Source of the DNA: Phytophthora colocasiae
Taxonomy: Eukaryota; Oomycota; Peronosporomycetes; Peronosporales; Peronosporaceae
DNA: 64,000 nucleotides
Reading direction: 5' to 3'
Assembly (NCBI GenBank): GCA_018806915.1
Contig: JAGKQI010000035.1
Coordinates: 124,001 to 188,000 of the forward strand
Below, piece by piece: positions 1 to 9,121 of the stretch. Within the stretch, counting starts at the first letter, position 1; every line of letters begins with the position of its first letter. The notes beneath the pieces were generated by a model, which saw only the letters and a program-made list of their open reading frames with translations, made no database searches and was not told the DNA's origin. The translations under genes and the position numbers were made by a program.

Positions 1-550
1 CAACGCCGCCGTTCCCGCTCACGCCAGCACTGACGCCGGCAGCTCCGTTGACACCACCGCCTCCCACGCCTGCACTAGCTCCGATGCCGGCCTTGCCACC
101 AACTCCAGTAGAGCCACCGACGCCAACGCCAGCGTTTCCTCCAACACCAGCAGTGCCATCGACACCGACACCGACACCGACACCAACACCGGCCGTACCG
201 CCGACGCCCGCGCCGTTGTAACCATTGTAACCATTGTGGGCGTATCCGTGGCCGAGGCCTGTGCCGCCCACGCTAGCTCTGACACCGGCACCGACACCGC
301 CGTAACCAGCACCGCGTCCAAAAAGCCCTGCGCCAACACCAGCTCCGCCGTGAAGGCCCGCGCCAATGCCGGCACCGCCGTAACCGGCCCCGCGTCCATA
401 GAGCCCAGCACCAACACCAACTCCAGCTCCGCCGTGAAGACCCGCACCGAGCAGTCCGAATGTCTGAGCCGCCTCCTTTTCAGCGCACACACCAGTTGAA
501 ATAGCCACGAATGTGAGGCACAGAGTGGGGATCTTGCAGCCGTTGAACAT
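1..550 (-). CDS. Secreted glycine-rich protein, left copy (partial)
   Basis: The start codon is at 550 on the minus strand and the frame is open to the window edge, so the C-terminus is missing. It is the mirror copy of the gene at 1419: the coordinates of the two start codons add to 1969, and the N-terminal signal peptide and Gly/Val/Ala repeats are nearly the same. It differs by a 9-bp in-frame deletion near position 50. The two copies point away from each other across a short spacer. No enzymatic domain is visible; Gly-rich secreted proteins of this kind are usually thought to be structural or wall-associated, which is inference here. Confidence 0.7.
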   Translation of the reverse strand, partial: MFNGCKIPTLCLTFVAISTGVCAEKEAAQTFGLLGAGLHGGAGVGVGAGLYGRGAGYGGAGIGAGLHGGAGVGAGLFGRGAGYGGVGAGVRASVGGTGLGHGYAHNGYNGYNGAGVGGTAGVGVGVGVGVDGTAGVGGNAGVGVGGSTGVGGKAGIGASAGVGGGGVNGAAGVSAGVSGNGGV

Positions 551-610
551 TGTTGTGTATGGTTGGCCTTGTGTAGTCTTGAAGTCGGACGCAGTGTTGC
601 GCTCAAGAGG

Positions 611-626
611 CGAGATTTGGAAATGA
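611..626 (-). promoter_or_regulatory. Oomycete Inr-like core promoter, left copy
   Basis: Mirror copy of the element at 1343-1358, 76 bp upstream of the left Gly-rich start codon. Confidence 0.45.
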
Positions 627-720
627 CCTAAGACTTAGACGGTCACTTCCATCTAAGCCCAAGTTTTCTGTCAGCTCAGGGTAATGTTGTAGGTGTAAAG
701 CCTTACACCGTAGTGCCCTT

Positions 721-744
721 GTGTGTGCATGTGTGTGTGTGTGT

Positions 745-797
<53 letters not shown>
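721..797. repeat. (GT)n/(GA)n microsatellite
   Basis: A GT run is followed by about 26 GA units. The mirror tract in the other inverted-repeat arm (about 1193-1240, CT then CA) is about 24 bp shorter, so the two arms have drifted apart mainly here. Confidence 0.95.
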
Positions 798-801
<4 letters not shown>

Positions 802-1187
802 TTAGCATGTAGCTTGCGCGCGATGATGACCAGCGTTTTTCAGCAAGTATGCGGAGCCATATGCTCTCGCCGTCAGAACACAAATTGGATGCCACATACG
901 ACCGTCACGCAGGTGCACTGTCACTACGAAATAGCCTGGATTTTGTATGCTCTAAGTTGAAGCAACATGGACGAATCGAAAAGTGCACGACGGTCGTAGC
1001 GGTATGGGGCATCCATCCGTCTCGCCTGGTCAACGCAGATTTTTATAGCTGCACACTGTGCAGTGCACAGGCTGAGTGTATCGTGCCATAGCACTCGAAA
1101 GCAATTTGTGTTCTGACGGCGAGAGCATATGGCTCCGCATACTTGCTGAAAAACGCTGGTCATCATCGCGCGCAAGCTACATGCTAA

Positions 1188-1237
<50 letters not shown>

Positions 1238-1340
1238 CATGCACACACAAGGGCACTACGGTGTAAGGCTTTACACCTACAACATTACCCTGAGCTGACA
1301 GAAAACTTGGGCTTAGATGGAAGTGACCGTCTAAGTCTTA

Positions 1341-1356
1341 GGTCATTTCCAAATCT
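1341..1356 (+). promoter_or_regulatory. Oomycete Inr-like core promoter
   Basis: The sequence GGTCATTTCCAAATCT fits 13 of 16 positions of the oomycete initiator consensus GCTCATTYYNCAWTTT and sits about 75 bp upstream of the ATG at 1419, the usual distance for short oomycete 5' leaders. Confidence 0.5.
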
Positions 1357-1418
1357 CGCCTCTTGAGCGCAACACTGCGTCCGACTTCAAGACTACACAA
1401 GGCCAACCATACACAACA

Positions 1419-2579
1419 ATGTTCAACGGCTGCAAGATCCCCACTCTGTGCCTCACATTCGTGGCTATTTCAACTGGTGTGTGCGCTGAAAAGGAGGCGG
1501 CTCAGACATTCGGACTGCTCGGTGCGGGTCTTCACGGCGGAGCTGGAGTTGGTGTTGGTGCTGGGCTCTATGGACGCGGGGCCGGTTACGGCGGTGCCGG
1601 CATTGGCGCGGGCCTTCACGGCGGAGCTGGTGTTGGCGCAGGGCTTTTTGGACGCGGTGCTGGTTACGGCGGTGTCGGTGCCGGTGTCGGAGCTAGCGTG
1701 GGCGGCACAGGCCTCGGCCACGGATACGCCCACAATGGTTACAATGGTTACAACGGCGCGGGCGTCGGCGGTACGGCCGGTGTTGGTGTCGGTGTCGGTG
1801 TTGGTGTCGATGGCACTGCTGGTGTTGGAGGAAACGCTGGCGTTGGCGTCGGTGGCTCTACTGGAGTTGGTGGCAAGGCCGGCATCGGAGCTAGTGCAGG
1901 CGTGGGAGGCGGCGCTAACGGTGGTGTCAACGGAGCTGCCGGCGTCAGTGCTGGCGTGAGCGGGAACGGCGGCGTTGGTGCTGGTGTAGATGGTGCGGCC
2001 AATGGTGGAGCGAGCGGCACTGCAGGTGTCGGCGGTGGCGCCGGTGTAGGTGGATCTGCTGGTGTCGGTGGCAGCGTGAACGGCAATGCTGGCGCTGGTG
2101 CGACTGTCAATGGAGACGCTGGCGTGGGTGGCTCTGGTGGCGTTGGCGGAACTGCCGGTGTCGGCGGGTCTGTGAATGGCGGAGCGGGTGTAAGTGCTGG
2201 TGTCGGCGGCAAAGCTGGTGTTGGTGCCGGTGTTGGAGGCAATGCGGCCACTGGTGTTGGAGGGTCCACAACCACCACCACCTCAAAGGACAGCAACACC
2301 GTCACGTCAACGTCTCAGAACGGCGGTGCGAAGGTGAGCGCCACCGCTACGACGACGGGTGCAGGCACTAAGGCTGCTGGCACGGGTGCTTCCACGCAGC
2401 AGAAGGGGATACCGCATGCTCCGTTCCTGAATGAAGCGGTCAAGTCACTACGACTTACAGCTATCCTTCCAGGATACAGGGGGCTAAACTCTAGTCCCTC
2501 ACATACTTGTATTATCGTCGATGAATCTGCTATCTGTTGCATGAAAAAAAAGCGTTTGTTTCAACAAGAATGGTGTTGA
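1419..2579 (+). CDS. Secreted glycine/alanine/valine-rich protein
   Basis: A 386-aa ORF. Residues 1-23 form a hydrophobic signal peptide ([20 protein letters not shown]). From about residue 35 to 290 the protein is almost pure Gly-x-Gly-Val/Ala repeat, with early Tyr-containing blocks (GLYGRGAGY). A Ser/Thr-rich segment follows at about residues 290-330. The last 60 residues are not repetitive and may be intron or 3'UTR read-through, so the true C-terminus is uncertain. An oomycete-type initiator lies 76 bp upstream of the ATG. Likely extracellular; role unknown. The long antisense ORFs over it reflect its GC-rich repeat and are not taken as genes. Confidence 0.75.
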   Translation: MFNGCKIPTLCLTFVAISTGVCAEKEAAQTFGLLGAGLHGGAGVGVGAGLYGRGAGYGGAGIGAGLHGGAGVGAGLFGRGAGYGGVGAGVGASVGGTGLGHGYAHNGYNGYNGAGVGGTAGVGVGVGVGVDGTAGVGGNAGVGVGGSTGVGGKAGIGASAGVGGGANGGVNGAAGVSAGVSGNGGVGAGVDGAANGGASGTAGVGGGAGVGGSAGVGGSVNGNAGAGATVNGDAGVGGSGGVGGTAGVGGSVNGGAGVSAGVGGKAGVGAGVGGNAATGVGGSTTTTTSKDSNTVTSTSQNGGAKVSATATTTGAGTKAAGTGASTQQKGIPHAPFLNEAVKSLRLTAILPGYRGLNSSPSHTCIIVDESAICCMKKKRLFQQEWC

Positions 2580-2658
2580 AGATTTGTTTGTTAAAGCTGC
2601 ATCGAACACTAAAATTCAAAGCAGTTCATCTTGGCCCTTGCATTCAAGTACGTGTGCT

Positions 2659-3376
2659 TTACCAAGGAAGCTCGGCCAAGGGGATCTGAGCGTCCAGGTT
2701 GAAGAATTTGCCCGAGTTTTCAGGTTTCAGTTTAGCGATGAGGTCGGTCATGCGAGCAACGCTATCCGCAGGCTTCAAGGTGGCCTGGCCCTTGGTCATG
2801 TCCGTGTCAACGTATCCAGGGTGAACCTGGAGGTCGCGTAGCCGTAGCCGGCCTGCTTGAAGAAGTCCGCCGTGTCATTCGTGTAGCTGCCGATGCTGCC
2901 AAGGAACGACGAAAGCTGCACGACGGAGGCGGAACCATGGGCCTTTGCTGCTAGCTGTAGGTTGGGTAGCAGCGCACGCGTCACAAGGAACGGCCCAACG
3001 GCATTCACTTCGAACTGGCGCATAAGTGCATCCTTGGTGCCAGTCTCGAAAGCCCCTGGTAGCCCAATGCCGGCGTTGTTGACGAGCAGGTCGATTGATT
3101 GGCCCTCCAGCTGACGAGCTGCATCGAGAATGCTGCTCTCCTCGCTCGTGTCCATGGCGATAATCTTGAATGGGGCGAGCGCTTCCAGCTAGAACACCAG
3201 AAACAGGTGAGCAGGGATTGTTTCTATAGTTACGAGATTCCTACCTTTTCCGTGTTGCTGTTGGCGCGCGCCGTACCGATGACGTTCCATCCAGCCTTAG
3301 TGTAGTGCTCGGCGAAGGCGAGACCAATGCCGCGTGTGCATCCGGTAATGAGGACGGTCTTGTTGGTTGAGGTCAT
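2659..3376 (-). pseudogene. Short-chain dehydrogenase/reductase with internal deletion
   Basis: Exon 1 (3376-3245) encodes the Rossmann start with TGCTRGIG. A 56-bp GT-AG intron (3244-3189) follows, then exon 2 with LLVNNAGIG and the QFEVNAVGPF helix. The active-site region reads GYGYATSR and then jumps directly to the later LHPGYVDTDM motif in another frame (about 2815). Compared with the paralogue at 3874-4470, about 75 bp holding the catalytic Lys of YxxxK are missing. The frame used upstream stops at 2796; the C-terminal homology runs in a second frame to a stop at 2659. As written it would give a truncated, probably inactive NAD(P)-dependent oxidoreductase. Confidence 0.8.
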
Positions 3377-3476
3377 GGTTGACGAGGGTTCTTGTTGAGC
3401 TTGTGAGTTTTGAAGGGTTTGAAGCGCTTTAAAAAGTGAGGTGGTCGGCAAACATACTGCCATTGGTAGCGTACCT

Positions 3477-3873
3477 GTAGCTGTACTCGGTCTCGTTGCA
3501 GAGGACTCCCTAGCGCATGCTCCTGTCCTGTTGACTTAATCAAGCAATGATATCTCCCCGATTAGCAATGATATCGCCCCGAACAATCACAGTTAGTGAT
3601 TGCCACGTAACTAAAACTAATCAAGAATATGTTGGCACTGCTCATGTAAAACAAACACGAAAACTTTATTAGTAAACCACAGCGATTCGCTGGATTTCGG
3701 ATACATTGTCATAATCTAACCAGTAGGTAAACGTGACTGCAGTAACACATGAAAAGCCTCGGAATGATGTTTGGGTCGATTTGCTGCGTGTAAAGCCCTC
3801 TTTGGGGTTTGATAATTACACTAAGAATCCTAGTCTAAGATATCACCTTGCAGCTACATCACTATCCTCAGAC
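3477..3873. other. Intergenic, no gene seen
   Basis: AT-richer spacer between the two SDR relics. No ORF, repeat or clear promoter was found. Confidence 0.6.
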
Positions 3874-4470
3874 TCACCACGGTAGGTTGTCGCCGCTGAA
3901 GTGGAAGAACTTGCCACTGTCTTCCGGCGTCGCTTCAGCGATGATCTTGGTCATACCAGCGACACTGTCCTCGGGTGTGGTTTGCCCCGTGTGGCCCGTC
4001 ATTCGAGTCACCACGTACCCAGGGTGAAGTGCCAACGCGACGATCTTTTCGTCCTTCAGATCCGTGGCCAGACTCGAGTTGACCATATTAAGCGCCGTTT
4101 TAGACGAGCGGTAGCCGTACATACCACCCGATCCGTTATCGGTAATGCTTCCCATGCGAGAACTGACGTGGCCGACCGTAGCTGAACCGTTCGCAGCCAC
4201 CGCCAGCTTCAAGTTCGGTAGGAAGGCACGCGTCACGAGGAACGGCCCCACGGTGTTGATCTCGAACTGCTTCATCATTTCCGCCTTGGTGGTCTGGTCA
4301 ATGCCGCCTCCACCGCCGATACCGGCGTTATTGACCAGGGAAACTGCTCCCACGGTACTTGAAGTAAACACGACCGAGCCTCGCGTCGAGGGTCTCATCA
4401 AAGCTGAAGAAATCTCACACGTCACAGATTCGTTGACACTTTTGCATAGCAAACATATCTGATCAACCAA
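3874..4470 (-). pseudogene. Short-chain dehydrogenase/reductase lacking the cofactor-binding N-terminus
   Basis: From LVNNAGIG onward this is a normal SDR: NTVGPF helix, catalytic Tyr and Lys in YGYRSSK, the LHPGYV motif, and a C-terminal end like the neighbour's (SGKFF...LPW). The first 45 residues are unrelated, and the TGxxxGIG dinucleotide-binding turn is absent. The segment GSVVFTSSTVG just before LVNNAG looks like a later SDR strand in the wrong place, which suggests rearrangement. It lies about 400 bp from the other damaged SDR on the same strand and head to head with the Old Yellow Enzyme gene. An unrecognised upstream exon cannot be excluded, but only about 170 bp separate it from the next gene. 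Confidence 0.75.
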
Positions 4471-4587
4471 TCACGGCAAAGAAAACAGGGCTACACTTAC
4501 GTCAGCGGAGGACATACTCATTGATGTCAACGGTCTCCCCTAAAGATTCCTGCGCAGAGCCCCACGTGTCTTCAGTGACTCACTGCA

Positions 4588-4603
4588 GCTCATTCCTCAA
4601 TTT
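4588..4603 (+). promoter_or_regulatory. Oomycete initiator (Inr), perfect match
   Basis: GCTCATTCCTCAATTT matches GCTCATTYYNCAWTTT at all 16 positions. It ends 35 bp before the ATG at 4639 and is followed by a pyrimidine-rich flank, as in oomycete core promoters. It fixes the direction and start of the gene downstream. Confidence 0.85.
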
Positions 4604-4638
4604 ACTCCGTCGACTCCAAGTCAATTCAATCTCCAGTT

Positions 4639-5757
4639 ATGGCCGCTGTCACTGCTGACTACAAGCTTTTCACTCCTCTCAAGATCGGCGATCTGGAACT
4701 CAAGAACCGCGTCGTGTTCGGTCCGCTCAGTCGCGGCCGCGCCAATGCTGACCGTGTGCCGTCCGAAGACAACGAACTTTACTATGAGCAGCGTGCGGGC
4801 GCTGGTCTCATCATTACCGAAGCCACCGCCATCTCCGAACAGGGCTACGGCTGGTACCGTGCGGCCGCGTGTTACACGGACGAACACGTCGAGGGCTGGA
4901 AGCGGGTGACCGAACGTGTCCACAAGAAGGGAGGCAAGATCTTCATGCAGATGTGGCACATGGGACGCCAAAGCCACTCGAGTTTCAACTCCAAGAAGGA
5001 GATTGTGTCCGCGTCGGCGGTGCGACTTGAACGTGGTCACACACGTGACGCTAACTACGAATCCCAGGACTACGAGACTCCACGTGCACTCGAGACGGAC
5101 GAGATCCCTGGTGTGGTAGAGTCGTACCGCCACGGCGCCGAATTGGCACTGAAGGCTGGTTTTGACGGCGTGGAGATCCACGGAGCTAACGGATATCTGA
5201 TCGACCAGTTCTTGCAGTCTAGTACCAACAAACGCACGGACAAGTACGGTGGCTCTTTCGAGAATCGCGCACGTCTCCTTCTGGAGATCGTGGAAGCTGT
5301 TAAGACGGCTGTACCGGCGCACCGTATCGGTGTTCGTCTTGCCCCTAACGGAGCCTTCGCTGGTATGGGTAGCGAGGACAACTACGAGATGTTCAAGTAC
5401 ACGATGGAGCGTCTAAGCACGTACGGCTTGGGCTACCTCGCCATCCTGGACGGCTTCGGCTTCGGCTTCACGGACAAGTGCCGTCTGACGACTGCGTTCG
5501 ACGCTAAGACGGCGTTCAAGGGTATTGTCATGGCCAACAACAACTACACTCGCGACCGTGCTGAGGGAGCCATTCGCACAGGGACGGTGGAGCTGGTGGG
5601 CTTCGGACGTCTGTACATCTCGAACCCCGACCTGGCCGAGCGCTTCCAAAACGACTGGCCGGTGAACCCGGAGGCTGGACACGAGGTCTACTATAACTCG
5701 GCGCTGGGTGGCAAGGGCTACAACGACTTCCCGTTCTACCAGCCCAAGGACAACTAG
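4639..5757 (+). CDS. Old Yellow Enzyme family NADH:flavin oxidoreductase (12-oxophytodienoate reductase-like)
   Basis: An intact, intronless 372-aa ORF of normal family length. The N-terminus has LFTPLKIGDLELKNRVVFGP, the usual FMN-barrel start. The signature HGANGYLIDQFLQ (about residues 184-196) carries the substrate-binding His and Asn and the catalytic Tyr. The FMN phosphate-binding end is VGFGRLYISNPDLAERF (about 328-344). The family reduces the C=C bond of alpha,beta-unsaturated carbonyls (enones, oxylipins) with NAD(P)H through FMN in the cytosol. The substrate here is unknown. The start is supported by the perfect initiator just upstream. Neighbouring SDRs are also redox enzymes, but no operon-like logic applies in a eukaryote. 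Confidence 0.95.
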   Translation: MAAVTADYKLFTPLKIGDLELKNRVVFGPLSRGRANADRVPSEDNELYYEQRAGAGLIITEATAISEQGYGWYRAAACYTDEHVEGWKRVTERVHKKGGKIFMQMWHMGRQSHSSFNSKKEIVSASAVRLERGHTRDANYESQDYETPRALETDEIPGVVESYRHGAELALKAGFDGVEIHGANGYLIDQFLQSSTNKRTDKYGGSFENRARLLLEIVEAVKTAVPAHRIGVRLAPNGAFAGMGSEDNYEMFKYTMERLSTYGLGYLAILDGFGFGFTDKCRLTTAFDAKTAFKGIVMANNNYTRDRAEGAIRTGTVELVGFGRLYISNPDLAERFQNDWPVNPEAGHEVYYNSALGGKGYNDFPFYQPKDN

Positions 5758-6005
5758 AAAAAGAAACTGGTAGTGTGTGAAGCGAATACAGACGACTGAA
5801 AATCAAAAACTTAAAATCCATTCAACGTTCTTAACGTTTTTGCTAAGAAAGTCAGGAAGTGGTGTAAGTCTGGAGCTTCTTGGTAGTACAACCCGCTTGT
5901 CGCCTTGTGTGACTCTTACTTTTTGTTCTACACGTCCCGGGACTTGACCTCGACTCATTGTCAGTCTGACACAACAGTTTGTGGCAGTCGTTTTCAGCTG
6001 GGTGC

Positions 6006-6985
6006 TTACAGCTGAACGTAAATAGCAGATTGGTCCTTCTCGTTCTTCACCGCAGCTTCATTTGCGCTGTCCACTGTGGCTTTAGCTTTCTGTTGCTTTG
6101 CTGCACGTGGCCGTTGCTCCTGTATCTGCTGCGATTCCATTGGGATCAAGCTGAACTCGACATTCAATGCCTTCCCCTTCTCATCCGTCACAATGGCAGC
6201 GATGAGATTCACAAGGACCTCATCTTTGCCAGTTGTAGAAGCTTTCACCACAGTACTAATAGACCGTTTCGTTTCTCGAAGTTTCTCCAAGATAGCGTCT
6301 AACTTGTTCGAATCAGCACACAAGTACGGCCGCAGCGTCTTCTTCTTCTTCAGAGCTAACTCCGATAGCCCCGTGAACTTGACAAAGGCTGAATTCAGCA
6401 TGACGGTCTTAAAGTCCATGTCCACAACTACCCGGGGAGTCGTGGTCTTTTCAAAAACACCATGAACAGCCTTATCAACGATTCCGTTCCCCGGTTGTGC
6501 ATTTGCTCTGAACGTTTCCGCCTGCTTCTCCGCGCGTTCAGCCTTTTGCTGAGCGATGACCAAGTCCCCGCGCAGCATCTCAATGTAGTGCGACGTGTTG
6601 TCCAGAATGGACTGTTTGTTCTTTTCGTCTGGACGCCGGCGTCGTCCAGCAGCGTTCGGAGCTGGTTAATGCGGTCGTTCAGCTTGAACATCCTCTGTTT
6701 CTCCTTCATATTTAACTCTTCCCGTGAGCGTTTCGCCCCAGAAGATGGTGTAGTTGCAGCATTGCCCTGTGCTGCTTGGTAGTCCGACGACACGTGCAGT
6801 GCCGGCGGCGCGTAGTACGCTGCACCCGGTTCGTACTTAATGGCCACGTGCTGCTGCACGTGCATCAATTGATTGAAATCACCAGGAAGCACGTGCGGAG
6901 GGAGGAAGAGCTTGGCGCGCGCGTCATTGGGCTGCTGCTCGTAGCGCAGATGGCTGGGCGAGGAGGCGTAGCCGTTGCCGGACAT
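6006..6985 (-). pseudogene. bHLH-PAS-like transcription regulator, frameshifted
   Basis: The first frame (start chosen at 6985, MSGNGYASSPSHLRYEQQ) leads into a basic helix-loop-helix: KRSREELNMKEKQRMFKLND then INQLRTLLDDAG. At 6622-6625 a run of four A (minus strand) breaks the frame. One more A would continue helix 2 (SILDNTSHYIEML), followed by a coiled coil and a PAS-like domain (PRVVVDMDFKTVMLNSAFVK to VEFSLIPME) ending at 6006. The frame is otherwise clean on both sides, so this is either a fresh mutation or an assembly error. Expected role: nuclear, sequence-specific DNA binding with a sensor or dimer PAS module. Upstream Met codons at 7066 or 7192 are less likely because they read a tandem repeat. 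Confidence 0.7.
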
Positions 6986-7104
6986 GTGGGCGGCGTGCAA
7001 CTGGTTCCGGTTGTCAAGAGAAAAAGGGTGAATGGTTTTAAAGTGGTTATATGAGTTAAAACTCATGCCACTTAGGACATGAGGACAACGGTGGTGCAAT
7101 TTTT

Positions 7105-7175
7105 CTGAGTTTAAACTTAATTTAAAGCCAGCAGTGCTTAATTTAAAGCCAGCAGTGCTTAATTTAAACTCAGCA
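7105..7175. repeat. Short tandem repeat, about 22-bp unit, about 3 copies
   Basis: The unit around TTAATTTAAAGCCAGCAGTG recurs just upstream of the bHLH-PAS gene. It may be in its promoter. Confidence 0.8.
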
Positions 7176-7293
7176 GATTCGTAATCGGCCAATCAGAGGC
7201 GACCTCGTCTATGATTGGCGGACATGTTTACACAACCGGGACAGGGATTTTAGTCCCGTTTGGTCTTATTGTCTTGAATTTTTGTGGTCATTA

Positions 7294-8277
7294 GAGACCT
7301 TTCGGAGCGGATGTTGGTTGTTGGTTGCGGGAACAGCGAGTACAACTGTCGCGTTCGTGCAACCCGCAACCTGCAAATGCTTTTTTTCTTTCGGAGCTCT
7401 TTAGATGTGGGAACGGCTCTTCGTGACTCTTTATCACCTAAGCTCAGACACTCGAAGAACAGCGCGACCAAAGGATCATGCCACGAGTAACTAGACCACG
7501 AACGAGGGGCTTGGCAGCTCTCATGATGGCGCTGTACTATCATGATTCCAGCTACGATCACGCCTTGTGTGCTGCTTTGCTGGTCAGGCCTTCGGTAGAG
7601 CGGCCCCTTGTCCCTGACTCTCGCTTTAGCCCCGACACGTGTACGGATGCAAATGCGCTCGAAGACTACAGATTTAAATGCGATAAACTGATGCAGCTTA
7701 CAGATCTATTACTGATTAAAGTTTGGACTTCCATTAAGCGTACCAGCAGCAGCCATGCTTTTCTGATGCTGCCAAACTTTGCCTTTAAAGGGCATGTCCT
7801 TGTTCACCTGGATGGCGTGTAAGTAGTCTTCATCGGGGCCAAATCGCTTGGGGAGTGTAGCAGAGCGATCCACAGCGGGGATAATTTCGTTTGCCGAGTG
7901 ATCATCTCCGTCATCCGCACCTCCGTTCTTGTAGTTTGTGTCTAGCGCGGTCGCCTCTTGCCCAGACGATAGCGCGGGGGAGAGTGTGGAGAGCGCCATG
8001 ATCGAGTTCGAATTCTTTGCGATCTTCGAGCGGTGCGAGGCTAGACCTGTAGAACTTAGTGCAGATCTTCTACATCAAAAACTGGAGAATTTCATCATAG
8101 ACAGATTTCCACAACCTACATCGTTGTGGGATACGAGGCCTCCGTTGGCGGTATTTCCAACATGGATGTTGGAACGAAAGGTCGTGGCCGGAAGTGATTA
8201 GTAAGCAGCTATAATTTTGCACCTTTTACGCGTGTCGTTCCCGCAACCAACAACCAACATCCGCTCCGAAAGGTCTC
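7294..8277. mobile_element. TIR element with about 40-bp terminal inverted repeats and TA flanks
   Basis: GAGACCTTTCGGAGCGG and about 24 more bases at 7294-7333 are repeated as exact reverse complement at 8237-8277. Both ends are flanked by TA (7292-7293 and 8278-8279), consistent with a TA target duplication. The 984-bp interior has only short overlapping ORFs (7478-7822 plus, 7709-7999 minus, 7938-8201 plus). The plus-strand stretch DANALEDYRFKCDKLMQL vaguely recalls the start of a DDE_4 (Harbinger-type) transposase, but that is weak. Likely a non-autonomous element or a decayed small DNA transposon. Confidence 0.75.
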
Positions 8278-8279
8278 TA

Positions 8280-9121
8280 TTCTGATTTAGTCTAGAAAGG
8301 CAGTTTTCATAGTCGGGGCATCGACACAAAACGACGACGCGTCACGCGGCAAGCTCATCAAAAGCAGGGTCTTTGCTCTCATACTCAGCCAATGGCCCCA
8401 CACCTCCCGCTATTAACTTTTCCTAAAGAGATGCATTTTCCCCCATGTTCAACTTAACCCCTTCGCGAACACAGTGACTTTGTATACTATACAAACTCAA
8501 GACAATTGGAAATGGAAGGTAGCAAAACGCCTCCTTCGACGTGTAGCCATTTCGAAGGGTCGGCGACCGTTAGGATGGCTACAACACAGATGGGAGCAAA
8601 ACGCTACCTTCGAAGCCTTTTAAATAAGCTCTGCTATTGGCCAAAAATAAAACTTTAATCTGCGAGTACCAAAACACGGTAGTGTTTCCGCACCCTTCGA
8701 CTCGATGGTAGCATTCGGCTACCTTCGAGTGGGTTCAAACATCATCCACTTTTGCAAAGACTGTCGTTGGGAGCAGAATTCATCCATGCGCGCGAAAGGG
8801 TTAAAAACGCCCCAACTTCACCTCCATACAAAACCCAAGTGACCCTCTCCAGCCGCCTTGCTCTTCATAACCCCACATCTAAAATCGTCTGCATCGGATT
8901 GGTCAATATTTCATCCAACGGCAACTTAATCAGACCCACGTTGGATACTTCGCGACTATCGTTCCACAGTCGTGTTTCCATTGAGTTCATGTCCGAACAA
9001 AATCAAAACAAGCCTTAACCTAAACCAGTGAAGTACCGTGATTTCCTGCGAAGGTTAGTGGGTTCAAAGAGCTAGTTAATCGAGTTAGGTACAAAACAAA
9101 TTTTATTTAAGCGATTTTTTA
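8280..9121. other. Intergenic, no gene supported
   Basis: Moderately AT-rich. Contains degenerate copies of a short motif around GCTACCTTCGA (about 8530-8730) but no coding region I can support. A short ORF at 8752-9018 has no recognisable features. Confidence 0.5.

Larger units (their letters stand above)
1..1978. repeat. Large inverted repeat (arms about 1-884 and 1109-1978)
   Basis: The reverse complement of 1-884 matches 1109-1978 almost base for base, except for different microsatellite lengths and a 9-bp indel. The spacer 885-1108 is not part of the repeat but holds its own weaker inverted pair (about 888-910 with 983-1012). Both promoters and both Gly-rich genes are included, so this is a head-to-head gene duplication. 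Confidence 0.9.

Noticed and set aside
19..606. 195-aa minus ORF and its mirror at 1363-1959 ([10 protein letters not shown]...)
   Set aside because: Alternative frame over the Gly-rich gene; its Leu/Val/Ala composition is the shadow of the Gly-repeat codons.
1748..2305. 185-aa Pro-rich antisense ORF
   Set aside because: Reverse complement of GGN-GTN repeats; no independent features.
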